Shown here piece by piece: positions 11,550 to 22,339 of a stretch of 64,000 bases of DNA; positions within the stretch are counted from its first letter, which is position 1; each line of letters starts with the position of its first letter. The notes below the pieces were generated by a model that was given only the letters and a program-made list of their open reading frames with translations, was not told the origin of the DNA and made no database searches. A program made the position numbers and the translations under genes. The stretch is taken from NCBI GenBank assembly GCA_973895155.1, contig OZ316899.1, positions 5,828,001 through 5,892,000 of the forward strand, given 5' to 3'. Origin of the DNA: Marsupella aquatica. Taxonomy: Eukaryota; Marchantiophyta.

Positions 11550-11960
11550 AATTATTGCAAAATCATGTTGCAAAGCTAAATACATCGCACTTCATTTTGG
11601 ATGTTATTGACTTCGCAACAACTTGAGATACTAGTTGTATCGCAACGACTTTGTGAGTTTGCGACCATCACGACCGTATTCGGATACATTTTGGTTCATA
11701 ATTTAGCGATACTAATACAATCACAGGTGTTTTGTGAACCTATTATCTTTGGAAATTATTGTGAAGAAAGTTGAGTCGCAAAGTACTGAATCCAGTTTGG
11801 TCGCAAATTTGAGAACCAATTTGTATCACAAGGACCGATGGAATTTGATTCACAAGAGGTCCAAAAATTCCTTCCCGACTACTTCAAAAAATGTTTTGCA
11901 AAGAGAGTTGTTTGCAAGTTTTCAAAATGGAAATGTTTGAGAGAATACTTTAGAAGATGG
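11550..11960. repeat. Left subterminal TTGCGAA/TTGCAAA repeats of CACTA-1
   Basis: Many short copies of TTGCAAA, CGCAAC, TTGCGA and their complements lie in ~400 bp inside the left end. Subterminal arrays in CACTA elements are transposase-binding sites (family knowledge). Matching clusters are at 17690-17950, 19290-19460 and 20330-20900. Confidence 0.7.
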
Positions 11961-12187
11961 AGAATGCATGTGTTTAGGTTATAAACTAGGGATTTCAAAA
12001 AGGTGGCATGCATATATGAGGATAACTTTTCTAGTGGCTAGGGTTCCATATATAGCGGTAAAATGAAATTTCAAAGTCCAAGTGTTTGTAAGACAAAAGA
12101 ATAAAATAAATAGGCAAATATAAATTAAACCAAGATAGTTAATATAATCACAATTATACGCCCCACAACAAGTTTTACTACTAGTGA

Positions 12188-15100
12188 TCAAACTTGGTCC
12201 TCATCCTCTCCTCTGTTTGACACAATAATAACTTCAGGTTTTTCTGAGATAATGGAACAAGACCGTGGCACATATGGTATAACAATTGACCACTCCTCTG
12301 GGTCTGGTGGGTACGGAATATAGAAACACTGCTCAAGGTGACTTGGGAATGTAAACGGTTCAGATGTTTGCCAATGAGATGGTTGAAAGCTAGTTGCTGA
12401 TGTCTTTAGTCAAGTAAACCCACAATCATCAAGAAGTACCATGTGATTCTCACCAACCAAGTGAATTTTGAACCACTTACACTTGAAGACATACTCTTCA
12501 AATTTTATATCCGCATCATAGGATACAATCAAGATCTCCTCTATCTTCCCATAGTAAGGCACCACATCTCGGATGACATTGGTGTCATGGCGGCTACTTT
12601 GTGAATCCTGCATGAACTGCCCTTGAACTCCACAGTCAAAAGTTCTACCCCTCTTCTCATCAAGGTCAGAAATCCTGAAATGTCTCCCTTGTGTCCACAT
12701 TGCTGTTCTGGTCTGAACAAGTCTCAAAGGGCCATGAACAATTGTTCGAACGTCATGAGTCATATCTGGAAAATGTGATACACTCTCACCTTGGGCCACC
12801 ATAGCATCCAACTGAAGTACTTTCTCCCTCATATACTCAAGGAACTTTGGAAAAATCCTTGGGCAACGACTCTCCCTCTTTGCATCCTCATAAAACTCTC
12901 TCCATTCTTCCATGACAGTGCTATTACTCAACATGAAAGTAGTCATATGTGTCAACTCAACTCCGGTCAGTAAGCGTGTTTTTTTGGCTCTTGTTAAATG
13001 ATCCTCCTCCATTTCTCTCTCTTCCATCCAACTGCGTGGACAACTAGGATCAATGGTAGCTAAGATGTTGCTGCAATAGAACATACTCTCAGTTGTCAAG
13101 TATCTTGTTGCCAGGCTCCCCTCCACTCGTGCACGATTCCGTACATAAGCCTTTAACACAGCCATATACCTTTCCAACCAATACATCCAACGACAATGCA
13201 CTGGACGAGCAATGGCAACCTCCCTCACAAGATGAACAAGTAAATGCACTTGACAATCAAAGAAGGAAGGAGGGAGGGCCTTCTCTAACTTGCACACTAC
13301 CTCAGCTGCCAATACCTCCATATGTGGGATCTCTTCTTCATATATTTCCTTTGAGCATATCCATCTCAACAAAGTGCCCAATGACTAGAGGGCATCTTGC
13401 ACTTCTTCACTGCCCAAGCCTATGATTGCCACAGGAAGTATATGTTGTAGTAAACGGTGATAGTCATGTGTCTTCAGATACATTGGCCACTTATGACTGT
13501 CCTCCATCCCAAAAGCTTTCCGGAGATTGGCACCATAGTCTGTAAGAAACTGCATCTGACCTATGCGTTGTCAAAACTCTCTTCTTTCACCAACACTCAA
13601 AACCCAAGGAGCTGAAGGACGGTGTTCCATCCCTGTTGATTCATCAACTGTTATCCATACATCTGGATGTCGTTCTAGATCTTGGCATGCCTCCCTAAAA
13701 TTATGGTCCTTTTCTCCATAAAAATGCTTGATCAAAGCCTTCCCAACGTTTCCCTCTATATGCATGGGGTCTAACAAGTGATGAATCTTCAACTCAGGCC
13801 AATACGGCAAAGTGGCTAGTATAGTCCACCGTGTTAACCCACTTCCATCAAATGTCATGGGGTCGTCAGGGTCTGCCACCCTATCAGCTATGGATTCCCA
13901 ATGTGCAAAGGATGTACGCTCAGGTATGTCACGCTCATCACCATTGATCATGTCAAAGTCTGACAATAGAAGGGGGTCAGACCTCATCTCATGTCCACAT
14001 GGAAGAAACTTGGTATGCCCAAGGTAGATTATCTTGCAAAGCCATCTTGAGTACTTGGCCATATCTTCAAGGCTTGGACCACAAGTGGAGCATGCCTTAT
14101 ACCCTTGAGTTTGTAACCCTGAAACAAACCCAAACCCTGCAACAAACCCAAACCCAAACCCAAATAACTTTCTCAATTAGAGTCAAAGGATTTAAAAAGT
14201 TCATGTACATACATAAATATGAGGGACTTCCTCTAAAACAAACTCTTTAATACATGAAAACCTTACCAGGATAGTCATGCATGGTCCACATATTGATTCC
14301 CTTTAATTTGAAGACACACAGTAATCCCCCTGTAGTTTTCCAACCATCATAGGCCCACACACCGTCCCATAATTTTTGAAGTTCCCCAACCAATAGTGCC
14401 AAGTAGGTGTCCATGTTTTTTTACCTTAGATGGACCTAGGATAATCAATGACAGCAATAAGAAGCCCTTTTTCATGGACAACCATGGTGGAAGGTTGTAA
14501 TTCATAACAACCACCGGCCAAACTGATGTAGGGCGTCCTTTCCCACCAAGGGAATGGGGGCTGACCCCATCTGATGCCAACCCCAACCTCACATGACGAG
14601 GGTCATTGGCAAACTCTGGCCATTGTGACTCCACATGCTTGTGAGCAGGGGAGTCAACTGGCAACCGCATGACACCGGCCTCTGATCGATGTGTCTTATG
14701 CCATACCATCAATTTTGCCAAGTCAAAACATTGATACATGTGCAACAATCGAGGAATAATGGGAAACCAACGGACAGCTTTCCTGGGCACCTTTGAGGTC
14801 AACATGTTGGCCTCATATCGAGGCTCATGACAAATTGGACACTCAGTCCTATTGGCATTGGTCTCATGATATAGGATGCAGTCATTCACACGAGCATGAA
14901 TGATATGATATTCCATACCAATGGTTGATAAAACTCTCTTTGCCTCCTTCCAAGTTCCTGGCAATACATTGTCACTGGGTAACATGAGGTCATGATAAAT
15001 TGCAAACAAATCCAATAGTAAGGCATTGCTTGCCTTGTGTTTTGCCTGAAGGTTCATCAATGCCAAGATGGCAGAGAGTCTATTCAAGCGAGCACCCCCA

Positions 15101-15435
15101 TAAATAGGTGTTCTAGCATGTGCCTCCGCTTCTTCCCATTGTTGTTGACCTTCTGGTGTATGTTGAGGCCAGGGGTCATGTGCAGCATTTGGTGGGGGAG
15201 CTCCTTCATTGGGTGGTCCATGTCCTTCACCATCAACGTCCACACCAAACCAATCTATCATGAAGTCATCCATGGCTGTCTCCTAGTCCTGCATGACCTC
15301 ATAATCTGTCCTAGGTGCCCCTTCATCCAAACCTTCAATGTCATTGTCACTGGATGAGGAATCTGTTGATGATGTTTCTCCGTCTCGTGGCATGCTCATT
15401 TCATCATATGTAGCTCTCAATCTCCTTGGCAACAT
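12188..15435 (-). pseudogene. TNP2-type CACTA transposase (CACTA-1)
   Basis: Two exons can be read. Exon 1 runs from about 15435 (ATG) to 14267, ending CCTG before a GTAAGG donor. Exon 2 starts at 14118 after a TTTCAG acceptor and runs to TGA 12188-12190. Order: acidic/Ser N-terminus, TNP2 N-region (ARLNRLSAILALMNLQAKH, ECPICHEPRYE), WPVVVMNYNLPPW, MDTYLALLVGELQKLWDGV, YKACSTCGPS, LLDPMHIEGNVGKALIKH, DUF4218 (HLLVHLVREVAIARPVHCRWMYW), DUF4216 (VFKCKWFK, then SHLEQCFYIPYPPDPEEWS). In-frame stops: 15283 TAG, 13571 TGA, 13385 TAG, 12410 TGA; one frameshift at an A run near 14417. It matches known TNP2 proteins in layout but lacks the transposase-associated zinc motif, which sits in the SET gene just upstream. 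Confidence 0.92.
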
Positions 15436-15588
15436 ATCTTGACTAGGTCGCACATTCTATGGACAACACAATAAAGCATTTGCAATCAAACTCCTAATAA
15501 TATGAAAAGGACATAGGTAGCTTACAAAAATATGTTCACACGCAATGAATGAACATGTAATACATGAGTGTCCCTAAAATAACTAAGC

Positions 15589-16757
15589 CTAATCCCACTC
15601 ATAATGAGTAAACAACTCCTCTCCGGCCTTAATGGTCCTTGTAGCCACAACCAGACAATGGTCATGATGATATCTCTGTCCATATGGTGCTGGAGGGGGA
15701 CCATCAACAAAAACCCACTCACAATTTTGCCTACGCTTGGGCTGGGACCCCATAGTACTGTTTATGAAACCGGCTATATTCCCACTATGGATGGGATCAT
15801 CATCAATTATACATTGTTCACTGTACTTTCTAGTGCAGCCATCAAAAGTATCCATGTCCAATTTGCATAAGTCTTCCACTTAGGGTGTTGTACAAATGAA
15901 GGATCATGTTCCAATGTCTCCTCTTGTAAATGGGTCCACCATATGGGAACAACGTTGGTCCATCTGGACACCACCCTTTTCCACCCATATCATCCACAAC
16001 ATTTGATATCCTCACAAGAAAAAACTCCATACCCATGTCTCTCCCCTAGTGTAGAACTTTTGACAACCCAACGCCTTCCCCAAACCTCTATCTCCTCACC
16101 ATAGGTTATATCACATGGCAAACCAAGGCAATCAGGATTCCAATCCTTTATGATAGGCACACATTTCCCTGTGAACGTACAATGTCCCCACCTACCATCA
16201 ACCCTACAAGTATACTGATCAACTTCCCCTCTAGGCTTCCTTTTAGATTGTTTTTTCCCTCTTGTAACAATACCAACACCCTCAGCTGTCCCAACACTTC
16301 CTTGCCTTGTTGCAACTAGACAAAAATCTTGTGAAAGGGCCAAGCCTATAGCATCTAGAACTCCTTGTGAGGGAACATAGGGTGTTGGTGCCGTGGGTGT
16401 AGGCCTAGTGGATACCTATATGAAAAAAATCCAACAAAGTAAATGTGAACAACTTCCCAAAACCTAAGTCATGCTAGGTAGATTTATAAAATTAGAAACA
16501 AACAAGGTAACTTTACAACTCACCATATGGGATGAAGAGGCTCCCGGTGTAAGACCTTGATGTTGTCCATATCTTACAATGTGGTCCGCACATACATATG
16601 ACTTCTGGACAATCATCCCCACACATGTTTTACAACCACAAAGTTGATGTGGCGGACCACTAGGTCAACGTACACTTGGTTCAGGCTCAGGAGGAGGAGG
16701 AATGTCTTCATCGGAGGAGGAGTCCGATGTGGTGGAAGTTGTAGAGGATGAAGACAT
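15589..16757 (-). pseudogene. Zinc-motif + SET-like domain gene in CACTA-1
   Basis: Exon 1 (16757-16524) starts ATG, has a Ser/Asp/Pro-rich head, an in-frame TGA at 16665-16667, then LCGCKTC with a later VCADHI, resembling the CxCxxC...H motif of transposase-associated domains. A GTGAGT donor and ATATAG acceptor join exon 2 at 16415. Exon 2 has a basic stretch, KDWNPDCLGLP, WGRRWVVKSSTLGERHGYGVF (SET GxG start), then after frameshifts near 15990 and 15880 GNIAGFINSTMGS, NCEWVF and TRTIKAGEELFTHYEWD, ending TAG. These track SET-domain motifs (NIARFINHSC, PNCE, GEELTYDY). The NHSC Cys/His pair is replaced. Family role would be lysine methylation; activity is unproven. A second version is at 58225-59790. 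Confidence 0.75.
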
Positions 16758-16867
16758 CTGGAAAATGCAACAAATGTTTGGAGCCTGGAGTTAGTAAAAA
16801 AAATCCCCAAACCATCCTTTTTAAACCCTAAGTACACTTTAAACTGAAGTGAAATGAACATTACCAT

Positions 16868-18101
16868 TTTTGAGACCCGGGCTCAACAGTGCCTATAGGT
16901 CTTCAGGCTCAAACTTGATGAACCCAATCTAGAAGTAGGAGGGAAAAATCTGCAAATATATAATACATTATAAGCCATGACTCATGATCAAGTAGAGAAA
17001 GGGATGATAGACTATAACCCTCAATAGTTCCAATATAAACCAAAAGGCTTTAAAACAAATTGTACCTTTCAGATGCCCGGGCTCTTGCAATGCATATGCA
17101 TTAGCCAAAACTTTGAAAAAGATGCGGAAGTGTCGTGCAAGTAGTCCTAGAGTGTTCCCACCCTTTATGTTAATGAAAAAATGAAAGCATACCCTAGCTA
17201 AATGAAAACATAACCCAAACCCCTACCCTGGACCCTAACCCTAAACCCTTAGTGAACCCTAACCCAAAGTAAACCCTCAATTAGAAAATAAACAAAACCT
17301 CTATTAAAACCTAACTCAAACCCCTACCCTAGACCCTAACACAACTTCAAAGGTAAAACCTAAGTAATAGGAACCCCTACCTTAAACCCACACCCAAACT
17401 TCAAAGGTAATTTAACCTTACTAACCAAAACCCTTACCTTAAACCCTAACCCAAACCCCTCAATTAAATAGACCAATCATGACCCTAAACTTCAATATAG
17501 TGCAAAAACCCTGAGTTAGAAGTCAAAGCCAACCCTTACATTAAAATCTAACACCTACATTAAATCCCTACATTGGAACATAAAAAATTTAAGTCCCTCA
17601 ATTAAACACAAAACACCTTAACTTAAAACCCAATTATATTTTCCTAACTTGGCAAATCACAAGAGTTATGGGTTTAAGCAACTTACCCTTCTAAAGCCGT
17701 TTAATGTATTTCGGATTGTTTCCCGCCCTAAACCGATATCACCTGCCTTGCAAATTAGTTCACAACTTAGAGAGACATTTTGCGAACCTCTACGCTTTGC
17801 AACGGCTTTGCAAAAACAAAGGCCGAGAGCATATTTTGGTCCCTTCTGCAGGTTGCAATTGCCTTGCGATGACTAAACCTTCACAACAGGGTCACAATTT
17901 GGGAAACAGTTTGCGAAGCGTATAGGATGGGAGTTTCCCATGCGAATCTGATTGCAACACCCTTTTTTTGAATGTCGTAAGTGTTGGCGGGAGCTCGCGT
18001 TGAGCTCATTCCTATGTTTTGTCGAGAGAACGAGCGGAGAAGGCGAGAGGGTAGTGTAGCTGCGCGCAAGGAGAAGAAAGAGACTTGAGAGGCAGAAGGC
18101 T
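16868..18101. promoter_or_regulatory. Divergent intergenic region of CACTA-1 with telomere-like tract
   Basis: No gene. It separates the minus SET-like gene from the plus gene starting at 18102, so it should hold both promoters. Bases ~17210-17520 are rich in CCCTAAA, AACCCTAA and ACCCTAACCC phrases, degenerate plant telomere-type units that also act as telo-box elements. Bases 17690-17950 hold TTGCGAA-type repeats like those at the element ends. Confidence 0.55.
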
Positions 18102-20133
18102 ATGGCTGGTGGTGAGGGAAGTGGACAACATGGTGCTAGTGGTAGTGGCAATGGGACGAATCAAGAGAAGGAGGGGAATGCATTCGCAGATTTAGTGGCC
18201 CAACATCTCAATGCTGCACAGTTGGGCGAAGTGAATTTGAATACTCCAGCAGGGCTTGCCTCGTTGAGTGGCATTCTAGGGCAGATTTTGCAGACATGAA
18301 TTCTAGTAGGGCAGGCTACTAGAGGGGAAGAGGAAAGGGCCACAATTGAGGAGAAAGCTAGAGAGAAAAAAAGGAAGAGAGAGGAGAGGGCTAAATTGGG
18401 AGTTGCTTCTCCTCAAGCCCTTGAAAAAAAGAAGAGAAGAGAGGAGAGGGATGCAATTCGAAAACAGAGGGATGAGCAACGTCAAAAAGAGGAAGCAAGG
18501 AAAAAGTTGCCATTCATTGCCTTGGAGACGAGTGGAACTCCAACAGAGCTAGCCTATGCAGGGGCTAAGAGCACAATCAAGCAGATCATCACAAACAATT
18601 TCTCACGAGGCATGCAGTGGGGAAAGGTTGAGAAGGCAGAACAAAAGAGGGTGATCAATCAGATCAAGGATGCATTTCGCAACGGACCTGACATAGATGA
18701 GCAATGGCTGGGAGACAAGATTTCAAATTCTATGTCCGAAATGAGATACCATGACAGGATGAAGATCGGAGCCCACCTGAAAGACTTGAGATCGTACAGG
18801 AATTTGCGTAGACCCCTCCATTTCACCGAGGACATTTGGAATGCATTTTACAAGATTGAGGTGCAGATCAAAGCAGCTGGTGAGTTAGATCAGTGGAAGG
18901 ATGCATTGGCTCGAGCCTTGAAGGCAAAGGAGGCCGGGAAGCTCTCCCCTGACCACAACCTGAAGGGACTCAAACAGAAGGTGGCTGATGTGCAGAAGGT
19001 GGTTGATCAAGAAGGAAGACCACCCAAGCGATTCACTGATGCAACCAAGCGAGTAAAGGCCACCCCCAATCCAATCCACAGGTTGGGTCAAGGCGGGCTC
19101 CCCGGCCTCAAGGCTCACTTTGTGAGTGCCTCCTCCCCTTCGTACTCTCTTTCCAACTTAGTTTCCCAGTGGGGCAAGGCAAGTGAATGGAATCCCATGA
19201 ATGTTGAAGCTCTCATGTGCTTGCTTGTGTATTGTTTTAGGTCATGTCTGACACTTAGAATTTTGGGCACCTTTTTAAAAACTATTGGGAAAACAGTTTG
19301 CGAACCCGTTGCGATGCGTATCCCTTTGCAACCTGTTTGCAAACTCTATTATGGGCTTTTGTTTTTCCTCAGTTGCAAACCCGTTGCGAAGGAACGCGCA
19401 TCGCAACGGACATTGCAATGAGTTTGCAAACTATTGGCCTTTGCATGTTGTTAACCTATTAGCTTTGCAAAGTTTATGAATTCCCTTGGAATGAGGTTTG
19501 CTTTTGTGGGGTTAATTAGGGTGAGTTTTAGGTTATAAGCTAGGGTTTATTTTTTGTGTTTAATTTTTGGTGGCATGCATGACAGTACCGGAAATACAAG
19601 AGAAAGATATCAAAGAAACATATTGAGACAGCAATGGAGCATGGACGAAAGTACCTCTTTGCAATGGTAGATGCCAAGTTGGCTACCGTGAGTATCTTAG
19701 ATTTGACAATTTTTTAGTTGTCATGCAAACATTGTTGGGGACCCTTTAATTTTGCATAAATTCATTGAGTATATGGATGCAGGATTCAGATGAGCCTGAG
19801 AGGTCGGGTGCTGATGTGAGCAGTAGTGATGATGAGGATCAGCCTCTTTCTAGTGGTGCTCAAGGGGGAGACAGTAGCCATGAGGGCGGTTCATCCCATC
19901 GTGGCAGTCGCAGTAGTCTTGCGTCATCGAGACAGGTTGATGATGAGGGGGAGCAGGAGGCAGGTGACGATGATGAGGATGAGCAGGAGGGGCAGGAGGA
20001 GCAGGAGCAGGAGGATGAGCAGGAGCACCCACGGGCCCTGCGCACCCGTCAGCAACAGGATATACGTTCCCGAAAGGATAAGGCCAAGAAGCCGGCCAAG
20101 AGGGGTAGAAAGAGCCCATTTTATTTAGTTTGA
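18102..20133 (+). CDS. Three-exon gene of CACTA-1, candidate accessory DNA-binding protein
   Basis: Exons 18102-19121, 19586-19687 and 19783-20133 join in frame through GTGAGT/ACAG and GTGAGT/GCAG sites, with ATG at 18102 and TGA at 20131. One in-frame TGA at 18297-18299 interrupts exon 1. The ~490-residue product has a Gly/Ser-rich head, a long Lys/Arg/Glu coiled coil (~65-140), a central conserved-looking region (TNNFSRGMQWGKVEK, WLGDKIS, GAHLKDLRSYRNLRRP), a basic patch (YRKYKRKISKKHIE), an acidic Glu/Asp/Gln tract, and a basic tail (KPAKRGRK). I recognise no domain. Its position beside TNP2, opposite strand, resembles the second gene of CACTA elements (TNPA-like), which binds subterminal repeats. 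That role is inferred. Confidence 0.7.
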
Positions 20134-20329
20134 GTGACTAGCCATGTAAGAGCTTAGGATAGGAAGAGGTAGGATATGGTTAGTAGGGTCCACTTGGCAT
20201 CACATATGCCACCCTTCTTATGAATAGGGTTCCTTGAACTCCTACATTTTGTACATGCACCTATTTCTCATCTTATAAACACCAATTTTGCCTTCCAATA
20301 CATTGGGTCCATACCCAAGAGGAATACCT

Positions 20330-20900
20330 CGCAAAATTTTCATTGAAGCTTGTGGTTTCAAACAATTGCGAACGGGTTGAGAATTCCCAAACCTAAAAAA
20401 TAACCAGCTCATTTACCTCGCAACTTGCGAGCAACATTGCATCACACTTTTACATTCAATCTGGTTCACAACTATCCCATTCTTCTCTCTTTGCTAATTG
20501 CGAACGCAATTGATTCGTTCTATTTGAAGCAAAACACTCCACTATTTGCGATACAAATGAAATGGCAACTTATGAACCTAAAAGTATCTCATATTCCGAG
20601 TCAACTAACACCGCAAACCATCTGTGAAGCAAATGCATTCGCAAATTTGAACAACCGCAACGGCATTGGGTGGGGCTTTGCGAACAGCATGCGATACGCA
20701 AAACATCGCACAGGTACGGCAAATTCCGAGGCTATGCGGTTGGGTAATTGCAAAGTTGTTGCGATGGTCCAATTGCGAAGCATTTAGGTTTGCAAGTGGC
20801 GAAGGTGTTGCAATGCGCATTTAGTCGCAACACGTAGAATTCTTGATGTAGAGTTCTTTGTTAGTTGCGATATGTTTGGGTTTGCAAAAATGGATGATAG
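20330..20900. repeat. Right subterminal TTGCGAA/TTGCAAA repeats of CACTA-1
   Basis: Dense copies of GCGAAC, TTGCGA, TTGCAAA and complements fill ~570 bp up to the right terminus, mirroring 11550-11960. Confidence 0.7.
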
Positions 20901-20913
20901 TGTAGTAGTGATT

Positions 20914-22262
20914 TTGGGGCTGGGGATCCAAACCACCGGCCCCCACCCCCGCCCCCTCAGGTTGCTTACGCTTATTCCTGGGACCTTTTGCTTTCCCAGC
21001 TTCCCCCTCGGACCCCTTGCCACCCACCTTTGCCAAGTCCGGTCGGTTATTCACCAATGTAGTGGCCTTGTCGAAGGCGTCAGAAAGCATTTTGAACTCA
21101 TGACGCTTTTCCTGTAACTTGTCCCTGAGCAACGGCGGGAGCTTCACTATAAATTTTTGAAGCTGTGTATGTAGGGTCTCTTGTCCCGCCGGGATACACG
21201 CCAACTGGTTCTGGTAATAAGTGATGACTTTTGGATATCACCCCTGAAGCTCATCTCCGTTACACATTTCTGAGCGTGCCGCTCCGGGTACTTAGTGGTG
21301 ACATGAGCACGGAGTCCCTCAACCAGGTTTTCCCAAGTTAATGGCAAGGAGGAGTCCTCTTGCAACTTCTTCCAAGACTTGTACCAAGTCAAGGCATAGT
21401 CCTTCAGGTAAGGAGCGGCTGCGGTAGCCCAAGTGGGACGCTCAACATACGCTTGAAGATGAATCTCCATTGTGGAGAGCCAACTCAAGAACTTTTGTCC
21501 ACTCTACTCGTAGGCCCCGTCATAAGTTGAAGGAGTCGGTAGCTGGTTCACTTGGAACATACTCCGTCCAACTACCATTCCCCCCTCGGGACGCGTTGCA
21601 CTCTGACTACCCAGACTAAGTAAGTATTTAATTTGGGCCCCCTTGTTGTGTTCCAACTGCTCATAAATGAGTCGTTGGTCTTGAGTCAACGGACCCAGAC
21701 CGTCATCAGCGGTTGGGCCCTTGCGGGTTGTATGAGGACGGTCCTCCAACCGTCTTTCCTTTGCGGGCCGCTTGTCCTTAGGTTCTCTCGTGGATTTTGG
21801 TGACACCCCCGGCATCTTGCGAGCACCATGACCTCCCGGGGTTGAGGCATCACCCACATCGCCCTGGTTTTCCTTGGTCAAATTATCCACAATGACGTCC
21901 GGCTTGACGTCATCCTTTGCTTCCGCGTTCAACCCTCTCAAGACTGGGATTAGTTCCTCTTCTCGGTCCTGACCCTCGTCCTCCGATTTGGCTTCAGCAT
22001 TGTCGTCGCTTCCTTCTGAGTCGGAGTCGTCATTGTCCGATTCGTCCTCCGAAGGATTGGCCACCTCCTTCCCTTTAAGTCAACGGCGCTCTGCACTTGA
22101 TGTGTTTGCTGCAGCGGTCGACGGTTTGGCCGTTGCGTCTTCTTCATCCTGCTTATAACATTCGTCTAGGGAAGTCGACCCATCCTCCTTCTGTTCATCT
22201 TGAACTTGGGCTCTCCCCTTGGTGGGGGGAGCCTGTTTGCCACTCTTTGATCGAGTGTTTTT
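20914..22262 (-). pseudogene. Chromovirus gag, N-terminal and capsid part
   Basis: The minus frame from about 22262 gives a charged N-terminal region (Asp/Glu/Ser-rich near 21980-22060), then LTQDQRLIYEQLEH, TPSTYDGAYE, and after a TAG at 21504-21506 the capsid-like FLSWLSTMEIHLQAYV, DYALTWYKSWKKL and ENLVEGLRAHV blocks typical of gypsy gag. A TGA at 22080-22082 and a frameshift near 21244 break it. After the shift VITYYQNQ, LHTQLQKFIVKLPP and LVNNRPDL lead to a Lys/Pro-rich linker that meets the CACTA end at 20914. The zinc knuckle follows on the other side, below 11433. Confidence 0.85.
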
Positions 22263-22325
22263 AACCGTTAAGATTTTTGGATTCCAACTTAGCCCAACCC
22301 CGGCCCGGTGTCTATGTCAGCAATC

Positions 22326-22337
22326 GCTCTGATACCA
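22326..22337 (-). promoter_or_regulatory. Chromovirus primer-binding site
   Basis: On minus, two bases inside the 5' LTR, the sequence reads TGGTATCAGAGC, complementary to the 3' end of plant initiator Met tRNA, a common primer for plant LTR retrotransposons. Confidence 0.9.
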
Positions 22338-22339
22338 CA

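Larger units (their letters stand above)
11434..20910. mobile_element. CACTA (EnSpm) transposon, CACTA-1, nested in chromovirus gag
   Basis: It starts CACTACTACA at 11434 and ends TGTAGTAGTG at 20910, a 10-bp terminal inverted repeat, with 3-bp TSD ATT at 11431-11433 and 20911-20913. Both features are diagnostic of the superfamily. It is 9,477 bp. Contents: a minus TNP2-type transposase gene (12188-15435), a minus zinc-motif + SET-like gene (15589-16757), a plus three-exon gene (18102-20133), and clusters of TTGCGAA-type repeats near both ends and internally. The transposase is broken, so mobility would need a helper. Confidence 0.95.

Noticed and set aside
19850-20119. Minus-strand Pro/Ala/His- and Cys/Ser-rich ORFs
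   Set aside because: Shadows of the acidic Glu/Asp/Gln exon of the plus-strand CACTA-1 gene.
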